A stretch of DNA of 64,000 nt from Kineosporia corallincola (GCF_018499875.1 NZ_JAHBAY010000013.1:124001-188000); one strand, 5' to 3'. Shown: positions 35,754 through 44,294, counted from the stretch's first letter. Numbers and translations: made by a program. The notes: a model not told the origin generated them from the letters alone.

Positions 35754-37037
35754 ATGAGCATCCCGTCTTCCGCTGCCCCCTGTCTCTGCCCCGACGCGTC
35801 CCAGGGCCTGTCCCGTCGCACCCTGCTGCGCGGTGCCGCCGCGACCGGTGCGCTGGCGGCCGTCGAGGGGGTGGGCGCCCAGTACGCCTTCGCCGCCTCG
35901 CCCGCGACGTACACCGGTGACGTGCTGGTGGTGCTCTCGCTGCGCGGCGGTTTCGACGGCCTGAACGCGGTGGTGCCGATCGGTGACCCCGGCTACCTGG
36001 CGAACCGCCCGACCATCGGGATCGCCGAGCGCGCCCTGCTCCCCGCCGGCGGAATCTTCGGCCTGCACCCCGCCCTGAATCCGCTGAAGAAGTACTGGGA
36101 AGCAGGAACTTTCGGGGCCGTGCACGCTGTCGGGCAGGACAGCCCGACCCGCTCGCACTTCCAGGCCATGCAGGAGCTGGAGCGCGCGGCCCCCGGCTCC
36201 AGCCTGCGCACCGGATGGCTCGACCGCACGCTGGGAACCCGCGCCCGGGGCAGTATCTTCCAGGCGTCGCAGGTCGGGTCCACCCAGGTGCCGCCGGCCC
36301 TGGCCGGACCCAACCCGGAACTGGCCCTGGGCAGCGTCGACTCGTTCGAGATCAGCGGGGCCTGGGACGCCACCGAGCACAAGCGCTGGACGAGGGCCCT
36401 GACCGCGATGCACTCCGGAGCCGCCGGCCCGGTCACCACCCCGGCCCGGGCCGCACTGGCCGCGACAGCGACCACCGCGGCCCTGGCCGCCGCCACCTAC
36501 CAGCCCGCGAACGGCGCGGCCTACCCGGAGAACTCGGCGCTGGGAAAGGCCCTGCGCGATGTCGCCCGCCTGGTCAAGGCCGATGTCGGGCTCCAGGTAG
36601 CCTGCGTGGACGAGGGGGACTGGGACATGCACGCCGGCATGGGCACGGCCGACGAGGGCTGGATGCACGACCACCTGACCGACCTGGCCCAGTCCCTCGA
36701 CGCCTTCGCCACCGACCTGGGCAGCCGGTTCGCCCGGGTCACGGTGGTCACGCTGTCCGAGTTCGGCCGGCGGGTGGGCGAAAACGGTTCGGGCGGCGTG
36801 GATCACGGCCACGGCAACGCGGTGCTGCTGCTGGGCGGCGGGGTGAACGGAGGCCGGGTGCACGGCACCTGGCCGGGCCTGTCCGACCCCGACCTGGTGG
36901 ACGGTGACCTGGCCGGCACCACGGACTACCGGCTGATCCTCGGCGAGATCCTCCAGAAGCGTTGCGGAGCAGGCTCACTGGCGCAGATCTTCCCCGGCCT
37001 GAGCGGCCCGGAGCCCGGCGTGGTGAAGGCGGCGTAG
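35754..37037 (+). CDS. DUF1501 family protein with Tat signal
   Basis: A 427-residue protein of the DUF1501 (sulfatase-like alkaline-phosphatase fold) family. The N-terminus LSRRTLLRGAAATGALAAVEG is a twin-arginine signal with one exact RR. LVVLSLRGGFDGLNAVVPIGD, PTRSHFQAMQELE, GDWDMHAGMG, TLSEFGRRVGENGSGGVDHGHGNAVLLLGGGVNGG are family landmarks. With DUF1800 it forms a probable secreted pair; a folded cofactor is suggested by Tat export. Confidence 0.9.
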   Translation: MSIPSSAAPCLCPDASQGLSRRTLLRGAAATGALAAVEGVGAQYAFAASPATYTGDVLVVLSLRGGFDGLNAVVPIGDPGYLANRPTIGIAERALLPAGGIFGLHPALNPLKKYWEAGTFGAVHAVGQDSPTRSHFQAMQELERAAPGSSLRTGWLDRTLGTRARGSIFQASQVGSTQVPPALAGPNPELALGSVDSFEISGAWDATEHKRWTRALTAMHSGAAGPVTTPARAALAATATTAALAAATYQPANGAAYPENSALGKALRDVARLVKADVGLQVACVDEGDWDMHAGMGTADEGWMHDHLTDLAQSLDAFATDLGSRFARVTVVTLSEFGRRVGENGSGGVDHGHGNAVLLLGGGVNGGRVHGTWPGLSDPDLVDGDLAGTTDYRLILGEILQKRCGAGSLAQIFPGLSGPEPGVVKAA

Positions 37038-37452
37038 CCGGCACGGCTGACGGGTCGGCCGCCCTCGGGTCGGCCGGCCCCGCTCGGATACGGCCGCAGG
37101 CGCGGCTCAAGTAAGTGGCCCAGCACTTCTCACCCGCCCCACGTGCGGCCCGGATACGCGGCCCAGCGCCTCGGCCCGGCCAGGTGGTCCGGGACAGCGC
37201 GCCTGGCCAGGTACAGCCCGGTGCAGCTCGCCTGGCTGATGCGGCCCGGACACGCGGCCAGACGCAGCCCACTCGGCCGGTAGCGGCCCAGGGACGTGGC
37301 CCGGCGCAGCCCACCTGGCTGGGTGTGGCTCGAACACGCAGCCCGACGCAACCCACCCACCCGGGAAAGACACCGTCGCCCAGGCGCGGGGTTGTGCGCC
37401 GATGCTGCCCCGGCGTCGCACCTGAGGCGGCCACCTGCGTCAAAATGGTCGT
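37038..37452. other. Intergenic region carrying a 42-bp repeat array
   Basis: No gene is supported between the DUF1501 gene and the sterol-carrier gene. Most of the space is a degenerate tandem repeat (listed separately). All reading frames through it are translated repeats. Confidence 0.6.
37160..37369. repeat. Degenerate 42-bp tandem repeat, about five units
   Basis: Three units start at 37244, 37286 and 37328, all beginning GCYCRRRNACRYRGCCC and containing a CAGCCCAC core. The 42 bases before 37244 align with them, and an older unit can be traced back to about 37160. The unit length is 14 codons, so each frame reads as a 14-residue repeat (for example GLRRAACSSHTQPG then GLRRATSLGRYRPS on the minus strand). 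Confidence 0.75.
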
Positions 37453-37842
37453 GTGGTGGTGCGAAAACGAAAGATCGACATCGCGGTCGGCCGCGAGGCC
37501 CTGGGGGCGTGGGCGGCCGATCCCACCGGCGTCCCCAGGCCGACGCTGGCCAACGCCGTGCGGTACACGCTGGAGGAACTTGCCGCCCGGGCGCCCGGAC
37601 CGACCACCGAGGTTCGGGTGCCGCCGTTCGGCGCGGTGCAGTGCATGGACGGTCCGCGGCACACCCGGGGCACCCCGCCGAACGTGGTGGAGACCGACGC
37701 CCAGACCTGGCTGGAACTCGTCACGCGGCGTCTGACCTGGCGCGACGCGACGTACAACGGGCGTGTGCGGGCCAGCGGGCAGCGGGCCGACCTGTCGGAA
37801 CTGCTGCCGATGCGCGGGCTTCTCGCCGAGACCGACAGCTAG
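37453..37842 (+). CDS. Sterol carrier family protein
   Basis: A 129-residue protein resembling the actinobacterial sterol-carrier-family proteins found next to purF (for example M. tuberculosis Rv0807). Visible conserved text is EVRVPPFGAVQCMDGPRHTRGTPPNVVETDAQTWLEL, with W-x-DA-x-x-x-GRVRASGQRADLSELLP at the end. The cargo is unknown; the pattern suggests a small hydrophobic-ligand domain. Several GTGs near 37447-37456 are possible starts. Confidence 0.72.
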   Translation: MVVRKRKIDIAVGREALGAWAADPTGVPRPTLANAVRYTLEELAARAPGPTTEVRVPPFGAVQCMDGPRHTRGTPPNVVETDAQTWLELVTRRLTWRDATYNGRVRASGQRADLSELLPMRGLLAETDS

Positions 37843-37858
37843 TCGGTACCGTCGTGGT

Positions 37859-38203
37859 GTGGCTGAGAGCAAGGAACTGTCCGTGAGCACCGACGAGACT
37901 CCCGAGACGCCGGGAACCGCCGCGTCCCCCGATGCCGATGCCCAGGCCGAGCAGCCCGCGGAGCCGGCCGGGCCCTCCGGCCCGGAGTCGTACCGACTGC
38001 GCCGGGCACCGCGCTATCGCGCCTTCGGATTCACAGGCGTCCTGACCGGGATCGTCGTCGGGCTGGTGCTTGCCCTGTCGTTCCAGGCCACGGGCGACTA
38101 CTCGACCCAGACCATTCTGGGTTACTTCGTGGCCATTTTCGGCATGCTCGGGGCTCTGATCGGCTGCGGGGCGGCAGTCCTGCTCGACCGTCGCAAGGAC
38201 TGA
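37859..38203 (+). CDS. Small two-helix membrane protein
   Basis: A 114-residue protein: an acidic Pro/Glu/Ala-rich first half (about 50 residues), then YRAFGFTGVLTGIVVGLVLALS and YFVAIFGMLGALIGCGAAVLLDRRKD, two transmembrane helices with a short loop. It lies just upstream of purF, as a small membrane protein often does in actinobacteria. The function is unknown. The start at 37859 (GTG) follows the previous stop by 16 bases; a GTG at 37883 is an alternative. Confidence 0.75.
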   Translation: MAESKELSVSTDETPETPGTAASPDADAQAEQPAEPAGPSGPESYRLRRAPRYRAFGFTGVLTGIVVGLVLALSFQATGDYSTQTILGYFVAIFGMLGALIGCGAAVLLDRRKD

Positions 38204-38289
38204 TCCGCAAGTCGCCCGGGCCGGTGTGTCGCAGGTCTGCCCCTCTGGCTGATGCTGCGACCTCCTCCGGATGTGCGACACTCGATGAC

Positions 38290-39864
38290 GTGGCGCGCGG
38301 AGACGGACGGCTTTCGCACGAACTGCTTCCCGGCGAGAAGGGCCCGCAGGACGCCTGCGGCGTCTTCGGAGTCTGGGCTCCCGGTGAAGAAGTGGCGAAA
38401 CTGGCCTATTACGGCTTGTACGCACTTCAGCACCGTGGACAGGAAGCAGCGGGCATCGCTGTCAGCAACGGCAAGCAACTGCTGGTCTACAAAGACATCG
38501 GCCTGGTTTCCCAGGTCTTCGACGAAACCTCCCTCGAGTCCCTGCGTGGGCACATCGCGGTCGGTCACTGCCGATACAGCACCACCGGCGGCTCGACCTG
38601 GCAGAACGCGCAGCCCACGCTCGGCGACACGGCCGCCGGCACGGTGGCCCTGGGGCACAACGGCAACCTGGTCAACGGGCACGAGCTGCGCGAGCTGGTG
38701 GCGCAGCGTTACGGCACCCTCGACCGCGGTGAGATCGTCAACGGCAACACCACCGACACCGCACTGGTGACGGCCCTGCTGGCCGGCGATCCCGATCACA
38801 CTCTCGAAGCCACCGCGATGGACGTCCTTCCGCACCTGCGGGGCGCCTTCAGCTTCGTCTTCATGGACGAGCACACCCTCTACGGCGCCCGCGACCCGCA
38901 CGGCGTGCGTCCGCTGGTGATCGGCAAGCTGGAGACCGGCTGGGTCATCGCCAGCGAGACCGCCGCGCTCGACATCGTCGGTGCCGCGTTCGTGCGGGAG
39001 GTGGAGCCCGGCGAGTTCATCGCGATCGACGCCGACGGTCTGCGCTCGCGTCGTTTCGCCGAGGCCAAGCCCACCGGCTGCATCTTCGAGTACGTCTACC
39101 TGGCGCGGCCCGACACCACGATCAACGGCAAGGTCGTGCACGAGTCCCGGGTGGACATGGGCCGCAAGCTGGCCCAGGAGCACCCGGTCGAGGCCGACCT
39201 GGTCATCCCGGTGCCCGAGTCGGGCACCCCGGCCGCGGTCGGCTACGCCCAGGAGTCGGGCATCCCGTTCAGTCAGGGCCTGGTCAAGAACGCCTACGTC
39301 GGGCGCACGTTCATCCAGCCCAGCCAGACCATCCGGCAGCTCGGCATCCGGCTCAAGCTGAACCCGCTGAAGAACGTGATCAAGGGCAAGCGGCTGGTCG
39401 TCGTCGACGACTCGATCGTGCGCGGCAACACGCAGCGTGCCCTGGTGCGCATGCTGCGTGAGGCCGGTGCGGCCGAGATCCACGTGCGCATCTCCTCGGC
39501 CCCGGTCACCTGGCCGTGCTTCTACGGCATCGACTTCGCCAGCCGGGCCGAGCTGATCGCCAGCGGTCTGGGTGTCGATGAGATCCGCGCCAGCATCGGC
39601 GCCGACTCCCTGGGCTACATCTCCCTCGACGGCATGGTCGAGGCCACCGAGCAGAAGCGGGAGCGGTTGTGCACCGCCTGCTTCACCGGCGAGTACCCGA
39701 TCGCGCTGCCCGACTCCGAGCACCTGGGCAAGCACGCCCTGGAACAGTCGCAGCTCCCGCTCGGCCTGGAGATCTCGCAGCGTGACCCGGAGCCCCGGAA
39801 GGACGCCGAAGGCGTGTCCACCGGTCTCGCCGGCGGTGCCGTCGACGCCCTCACCCGTCCCTGA
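38290..39864 (+). CDS. purF: Amidophosphoribosyltransferase (PurF)
   Basis: A 524-residue enzyme for the first committed purine step (PRPP and glutamine to phosphoribosylamine). A 22-residue propeptide precedes the catalytic Cys23 in QDACGVFGVW. Gln-amidotransferase landmarks are LQHRGQEAAGI, GHCRYST and HNGNLVN. The PRPP loop is RLVVVDDSIVRGNT. Two C-terminal Cys (LCTACFTGEYP) with others near residue 400 fit the Fe-S type. The GTG at 38290 gives a normal propeptide; upstream codons add unrelated sequence. Confidence 0.97.
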   Translation: MARGDGRLSHELLPGEKGPQDACGVFGVWAPGEEVAKLAYYGLYALQHRGQEAAGIAVSNGKQLLVYKDIGLVSQVFDETSLESLRGHIAVGHCRYSTTGGSTWQNAQPTLGDTAAGTVALGHNGNLVNGHELRELVAQRYGTLDRGEIVNGNTTDTALVTALLAGDPDHTLEATAMDVLPHLRGAFSFVFMDEHTLYGARDPHGVRPLVIGKLETGWVIASETAALDIVGAAFVREVEPGEFIAIDADGLRSRRFAEAKPTGCIFEYVYLARPDTTINGKVVHESRVDMGRKLAQEHPVEADLVIPVPESGTPAAVGYAQESGIPFSQGLVKNAYVGRTFIQPSQTIRQLGIRLKLNPLKNVIKGKRLVVVDDSIVRGNTQRALVRMLREAGAAEIHVRISSAPVTWPCFYGIDFASRAELIASGLGVDEIRASIGADSLGYISLDGMVEATEQKRERLCTACFTGEYPIALPDSEHLGKHALEQSQLPLGLEISQRDPEPRKDAEGVSTGLAGGAVDALTRP

Positions 39865-39916
39865 GACCGACCTCTCCGACGGTCCGTCCGCCATTCAAGC
39901 GAGTAGGGTTATCTCT

Positions 39917-41038
39917 GTGGCTTCAGCTGAGCCGGGTTCCACGGCCCTGACCTATGCCTCTGCCGGTGTCGACACCGAGGCCGGTGATCGCGCCGTCGAG
40001 TTGATGAAGGCGTCGGTTCGCCGTACGCACGGCCCCGAAGTCCTCGGTGGCCTCGGTGGCTTCGCCGGTCTGTACGACGCGGGTTTCCTCACGTCGTACA
40101 AGCGACCGTTGCTGGCGACCAGCACCGACGGCGTGGGCACCAAGATCGGCATCGCCCGCGCGCTCGACATTCACCACACCATCGGCATCGACCTGGTCGG
40201 CATGGTGGTGGACGACATCGTGGTGTGCGGCGCGCGGCCGCTCTTCATGACCGACTACATCGCCGTCGGCAAGGTACTGCCCGAGCGCATCGCGGCCATC
40301 GTCAGCGGTATCGCCAAGGGTTGCGAGCTGGCCGGCACCGCTTTGGTCGGCGGTGAGACGGCCGAGCACCCCGGCCTGATGGCAGCCGACGAGTACGACG
40401 TGGCCGGCGCCGCCACCGGAGTGGTCGAGGCCGACGACGTGCTCTCACCCGAACGGGTGAAATCCGGAGACGTGGTCATCGGACTGGAGTCGTCCGGGCT
40501 GCACTCCAACGGCTTCTCCCTGGTGCGCAGCGTTCTCAAGCTGGCCGGCTGGTCGCTGGAGCGCGACGTGCCCGAGCTCGGCCGCACCGTGGGTGAGGAA
40601 CTGCTCGAGCCCACCCGCATCTACACCGCCGACGTTCTGGCGGTCGCGCAGGCCCTGGGCACCGAACTGCACGCCGTTTCGCACGTCACCGGGGGTGGCC
40701 TCGCAGCCAACCTGGCCCGGGTGCTGCCCACCGGTACGAGCGCCGTGATCGATCGCTCCACGTGGCGCCCACAGCCGGTGTTCGATCTGCTGATGAAGCT
40801 GGGGTCGGTGCCGCTGCTCGACGCCGAGGGCACATTCAACCTCGGCGTCGGCATGGTTCTGGTGGTCGATCAGGCTGCGGCCGATCGCACACTGGCGCTG
40901 CTCGCCGGTCGCAACCTGCCCGCCTGGGTGCTGGGGCAGATCGGAACCGGCGACGAATCGGCAGCCGAAGGCGCCGTCCAGGGCACCAAGGGTGTGAACG
41001 GCGGTTCGGTCCGCCTGGTCGGGGAGTACCGGGCCTGA
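39917..41038 (+). CDS. purM: Phosphoribosylformylglycinamidine cyclo-ligase (PurM)
   Basis: AIR synthetase (373 residues), which closes the imidazole ring. TYASAGVDTEAGDRAVELMK, GFAGLYDAGF, STDGVGTKIGIA, DLVGMVVDDIVVCGARPLFMTDYIA and GLVGGETAEHP-type text (LVGGETAEHPGLM) are family marks. The GTG at 39917 is 53 bases after purF. A TAGGGT hexamer ends nine bases before this GTG, so a leaderless transcript is possible in addition to read-through from purF. Followed by a strong hairpin. Confidence 0.97.
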   Translation: MASAEPGSTALTYASAGVDTEAGDRAVELMKASVRRTHGPEVLGGLGGFAGLYDAGFLTSYKRPLLATSTDGVGTKIGIARALDIHHTIGIDLVGMVVDDIVVCGARPLFMTDYIAVGKVLPERIAAIVSGIAKGCELAGTALVGGETAEHPGLMAADEYDVAGAATGVVEADDVLSPERVKSGDVVIGLESSGLHSNGFSLVRSVLKLAGWSLERDVPELGRTVGEELLEPTRIYTADVLAVAQALGTELHAVSHVTGGGLAANLARVLPTGTSAVIDRSTWRPQPVFDLLMKLGSVPLLDAEGTFNLGVGMVLVVDQAAADRTLALLAGRNLPAWVLGQIGTGDESAAEGAVQGTKGVNGGSVRLVGEYRA

Positions 41039-41236
41039 GGTCCGGCGTCCCGATCATGAACCGCGGTTGGGTATGGCGAACCCTGAACTCGGCATCTGGT
41101 GGTGCCGGGTTCAGGGTGGACACGGGAAAAACACGCCACATCGTCGTAGCGCGTCATCGTCATGCCAAATGCTCGTCGCCTGGCCGAGGCAGCCTTGCAA
41201 AGGGGATTGGGCGGTGATCGTCCAGAGCCCTGACGT

Positions 41237-41275
41237 ACTCGATCCCCGGCACCTGGCAGGCACCGGGGATCGAGT
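41237..41275. terminator. Hairpin between purM and DUF3073 gene
   Basis: A perfect 13-bp stem, ACTCGATCCCCGG and complement, with a 13-base loop, placed seven bases before the convergent DUF3073 stop. It probably serves both units. Confidence 0.8.
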
Positions 41276-41281
41276 CACCAG

Positions 41282-41488
41282 TCAATGGCGACCGTTGGAT
41301 GCCCAGTCGGCGTACTCGTCATACTCATCGCCGTCTCGCCCGGCATCCGTGTCATCCACGGGCGCGCTCGGGTGACGGTCATGAGTGCCGAGTTCCCTCT
41401 GCAAGGCGTCGTAGTCGGTGCTGGGGCTGTAGTACTTCAGCTCCCTCGCGACCTTCGTCTGCTTGGCCTTCTGACGGCCGCGCCCCAT
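41282..41488 (-). CDS. DUF3073 small protein
   Basis: A 68-residue charged protein starting MGRGRQKAKQTKVARELKYY, then SPSTDYDALQREL and an acidic end (DGDEYDEYADW). This is the DUF3073 family, found convergent to purM in actinobacteria (as Rv0810c in M. tuberculosis). The function is unknown; the basic N-terminus could bind nucleic acid. GGGGG lies about 9 bases before the ATG at 41488. Confidence 0.92.
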   Translation of the reverse strand: MGRGRQKAKQTKVARELKYYSPSTDYDALQRELGTHDRHPSAPVDDTDAGRDGDEYDEYADWASNGRH

Positions 41489-42352
41489 GGCGTCGACCCC
41501 CTTAAACGTCGACCCGGCGCAGGCGCACATGGCGCGGCCCCGGAGTGGTCATCAGTCTCTCGTGACGCCAAACGCTACATCGTCTGGTGCGGTTCCGGCA
41601 TCCCGGTTGGAACGGCTGACCCGGCCAGGGGAAAGCCGTAACCCGTTTGCCGACCGCGGGCTTACGGGTCCCATCTTACGTGCAACCTGCGTGAGACGCT
41701 CACCCCGCCGCTCCGGGGAGTCCCGATCAGGGCCGGCTTGCCCCTCCGGGCAGTGGCCGGTCTCACATGACGGTCACGGGAAGCCACGGATCGGTCCGCG
41801 TGGTTTGATAGCAATGTCCTAATCGTAGGCAACACGCCCGTGAAGCTTTTCGCGATCGCCGGGGGGTCGGCTCGTGGTCACGAGGGATGGACCGTGAGTA
41901 GGCGTCACTCTCAGGCACGACTTCACTCGGAAGTCGTAGTGTGCCGCTTCGTCCTCATCAGGGTCTGAGAATATGGATCTGGGCGCTTCGGGGGTGCTCC
42001 ACACAGTGATGGCTGATTTAGTGGTGCACACGCCGTCCTCGAGGGGGTTTGATGTGATCCGGGCGAAACCGCATGGCCTGATTGAGGGGCATGTATCCGG
42101 TGTTCGGCGGGCACATCGCGCTATCGAGGGAGTGCTCACGAGAGCGAAGGTTAGAACCGACCCGCGAGGCGTGTCGGATGGGCCACATTCGTGGTTCGAT
42201 CACTGTAAGGTGCCATGCCGTGACCGTACGTACACAACCAACGTCATGCTTCCTCCTGATGGGGGATCATCCGTCTGGATTGTTCCCGCGACGTGTCCTA
42301 ACAAGGCACGATGTCGGAAGCCGGGGTATCCGCCCCGTTCATGGAGGCTGAC
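41489..42352. other. Long structured, less GC-rich intergenic region upstream of bldC
   Basis: About 860 bases with no supported gene; local GC is lower than around it, most clearly after 41880. Stable inverted repeats are seen: CCGTAACCCG pairs with CGGG-c-TTACGG (41636-41667), CCACG with CGTGG (about 41794-41813), CTCGTG-GT-CACGAG (41871-41884) and ACGACTTC-5-GAAGTCGT (41917-41937). The region must hold the promoters of DUF3073 and bldC. A long 5' leader or a small RNA is possible. I could not match it to a known riboswitch core. Confidence 0.5.
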
Positions 42353-42562
42353 ATGACCACCCGATCGCCCGACGCCGAGCCGCTGCTCACACCGGCTGAG
42401 GTTGCCGCGCTATTCCGTGTCGATCCGAAGACCGTCACCCGGTGGGCTAAAGCCGGCAAGCTCTCTTCGATCCGAACGCTCGGTGGCCATCGCCGCTACC
42501 GCGAGTCGGAAGTTCGGGCCTTGCTCGCTGGAATCCCACAGCAGAGGCTCGACGAGGACTGA
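42353..42562 (+). CDS. bldC: BldC-type MerR-like developmental regulator
   Basis: A 69-residue winged-helix protein. The segment LLTPAEVAALFRVDPKTVTRWAKAGKL (residues 11-37) is the helix-turn-helix; RTLGGHRRYRESEVRALLAG follows. It agrees nearly residue for residue with Streptomyces coelicolor BldC as I remember it, which binds head-to-tail on direct repeats to hold back sporulation genes. Unlike MerR it lacks the coiled-coil dimer helix. The ATG at 42353 has GGAGG six bases upstream; an earlier ATG at 42311 would add 14 residues. Monocistronic, with its own terminator. Confidence 0.93.
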   Translation: MTTRSPDAEPLLTPAEVAALFRVDPKTVTRWAKAGKLSSIRTLGGHRRYRESEVRALLAGIPQQRLDED

Positions 42563-42588
42563 GTTCCTGACGACCCGATAATCCGTGA

Positions 42589-42620
42589 CCGCCGAGGCCG
42601 CTTATGGCCTCGGCGGTTTT
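42589..42620 (+). terminator. Rho-independent terminator after bldC
   Basis: A perfect 11-bp stem, CCGCCGAGGCC and complement, with a GCTTAT loop and a TTTT tail. Confidence 0.93.
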
Positions 42621-42653
42621 CGGCTTCCCGGGCGCCATTAGTGGAAAACACCT

Positions 42654-42770
42654 ACCCATGAATATGGGTGGTGGGGTCCGGGGGTTGATTCGTCATGCCC
42701 TGACACTGCCCCGTAGCTACGGGGTGTGATCGGAGGGGCGGGCAGCGCCGCACAGCGGCTCGTATACGAG
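42654..42770. repeat. Cluster of three palindromes between bldC and the mucin-like gene
   Basis: Three dyads in 117 bases: ACCCAT-GAAT-ATGGGT (42654-42669, flanked by CACC/GGTG), CCCCGTAGCTACGGGG (42709-42724, perfect) and CTCGTATACGAG (42759-42770, perfect). None resembles a terminator. They lie downstream of both flanking genes. Confidence 0.7.
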
Positions 42771-42846
42771 ACAGGCCGTCGATGACGCCGTGCAGTGTCA
42801 TTAACGGCCTTTGGCGGCTCGCTCAGGGCTTGATGACCCGGGAGCC

Positions 42847-43557
42847 TCAGAACAGCCTCGGCAGGCTCGTGGGGTCCGAGAGCGCTGCGACCACCGAGCT
42901 GGCCGATGCCGATGAGTCCGATGACGATTCCGATGTCGCCGAGACCTCTTCACCTGCCGACGTCGTCGTCTCCCCGCCCGTGGTCTCGTCTTCCGTGGTG
43001 GTCGACGTGGTGGTGGGGGGAGTCGTCGTCGGCTTGGTGGTGGTCGACGTCGTGGTGGGTTTCGTGGTGGTGGTCGGCTTCGTCGTGGTGGGCTTCGTCG
43101 TGGTCGGCTTGGTGGTGCTCGTCTTCGTCGTGGTCTTCGTCGACGAGGTGGTCTTGCTCGTGGACGAAGGCTTCTTCGTGGTGGTGCTGCTGCGGCTCGT
43201 GGTGGATCGCACCGTGGTGGTCGTGACCACCGGGTTGCCGCTGGCGTCTGTGGTCGTGGTGGTGATGACCTGCGCCGGAGCGTCGTCGGTGTCACTGTCG
43301 CTGTCGGACGGGGAGCCGGTGGCCTGGGTGGCGGGAACCTCGGTGCCATCGGCGGACGTGGCGTCGTCGGTCGCTGCCGGCACCTCGGTGCCGTCCGTGA
43401 GGTTCACCGAGGCGGTGTTGGTGGTGTCGGCCGGATTGTTCAGGCCGGTGACGGCCCAGGCGGGCAGTGCGACGACCACTGCCGCGGCGACGCCCCCGAT
43501 GATGGGGCGGCGCAGCAACAGGGGGCGTGGTGCCCGATGCCTACCGACGTACCTCAT
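42847..43557 (-). CDS. Secreted or membrane-anchored Thr/Ser-rich mucin-like protein
   Basis: A 236-residue protein. A basic N-terminus (MRYVGRHRAPRPLLLRRP) precedes a hydrophobic segment IIGGVAAAVVVALPAWAV, a signal peptide or anchor. The rest is about 45 percent Thr and Ser; the middle (about residues 105-190) is Thr/Lys/Pro repeats such as TTKPTTTKPTTTKPT, likely an O-glycosylated extended stalk, and the end is acidic and Ser-rich. No domain is recognised. The opposite strand also reads open as a Val-rich frame, but only this strand gives a start with upstream GAGAGCGG and an export signal. Confidence 0.7.
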   Translation of the reverse strand: MRYVGRHRAPRPLLLRRPIIGGVAAAVVVALPAWAVTGLNNPADTTNTASVNLTDGTEVPAATDDATSADGTEVPATQATGSPSDSDSDTDDAPAQVITTTTTDASGNPVVTTTTVRSTTSRSSTTTKKPSSTSKTTSSTKTTTKTSTTKPTTTKPTTTKPTTTTKPTTTSTTTKPTTTPPTTTSTTTEDETTGGETTTSAGEEVSATSESSSDSSASASSVVAALSDPTSLPRLF

Positions 43558-44057
43558 GGCCCGCTCTCGTCTGCCGGAGCCGGGGCTCCGTGCGTTGTCT
43601 CACTGCTGTGACGCGCCACGATAGGGGCGAAGCGCGCTGATGTCCGTGTCGTCCGATTCACAACCTGAGGTGCACTATGCTGTACATCGGGCCGTGAGCG
43701 CTCTGTGTTACTCATCGGACGCTAACAGGCGATTCGCGCTCCCGGCGATCGCGCGCCGATGCTGGCAGCTGCCCCGGTGACCGTCGCGCAGCAGTTCACA
43801 CCTGTTCCCCGCTTCCTGACCAACACAGTCCTGTCTGCTCCTAGCTTGCTGTAGCCAGGCGCGCAGCGGGAGCGGTTCGGCAGATTGATAAGCCCTGGAT
43901 AGGGCTTACTTGAGCTAGCGGGTCCCAGGTGCCTCAGTCTGCACAGATCGGACGACCGTTCGGCGCTCGACGCTTGCGCGGGCGACCGCCGACATGAGTG
44001 AGGCCGACCGTGGCATCCGCCTGCGGCCGGCCCATGCCCCTGTGAAGGGGTGCGTGT
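43558..44057. other. Intergenic region, 500 bases
   Basis: No gene is supported. It should contain the promoter of the mucin-like gene. Two dyads are seen: TAAGCCCT-GGAT-AGGGCTTA (43889-43908, perfect) and CCCCT-GTGA-AGGGG (44037-44050). The second lies just after the small hypothetical gene's stop and may be its terminator. Confidence 0.5.
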
Positions 44058-44294
44058 CTAGTTCTTCTCGAGGCAACGAGCGTTGACGACCTCGACGCTC
44101 TCGCCGTAGCGATCGCTCAGGTTGCGCTCGATGGAGGCGACCGTGGCGCCGTCATTCACGTCGACCTGCGTGCTGCGCGTGAAGCGGCTGGAAGGAATCG
44201 TGACCCGGAGCTCGAACCGGCCGCGCCAGAGGACGGTGCCGGGGCTGACGGCGACGAACTGGGTGGGATGTGCGGTGGTGACGTTCTCAACCAT
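44058..44294 (-). CDS. Small hypothetical protein
   Basis: A 78-residue protein that I do not recognise. It has alternating hydrophobic and polar residues typical of a beta fold (FVAVSPGTVLWRGRFELRVTI), then DVNDGATVASIERNLSDRYGESVEVVNARC, which suggests a helix and final strand. No signal or membrane helix. The ATG at 44294 is chosen because codons upstream look random; the ribosome site is weak. It stands alone between two non-coding stretches. Confidence 0.5.
   Translation of the reverse strand: MVENVTTAHPTQFVAVSPGTVLWRGRFELRVTIPSSRFTRSTQVDVNDGATVASIERNLSDRYGESVEVVNARCLEKN

Noticed and set aside
41600-41720. Known riboswitch upstream of bldC
   Set aside because: There is a good hairpin, but the conserved cores of the classes I checked by eye are absent.
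42121-42215. tRNA-like GGTTCGATC segment
   Set aside because: The bases around it do not form a T-stem or acceptor stem of proper length.
42782-43624. A Val-rich plus-strand frame opposite the mucin-like gene
   Set aside because: Its long VVV runs are simply the complement of Thr codons; it has no good start context and no protein-like pattern.
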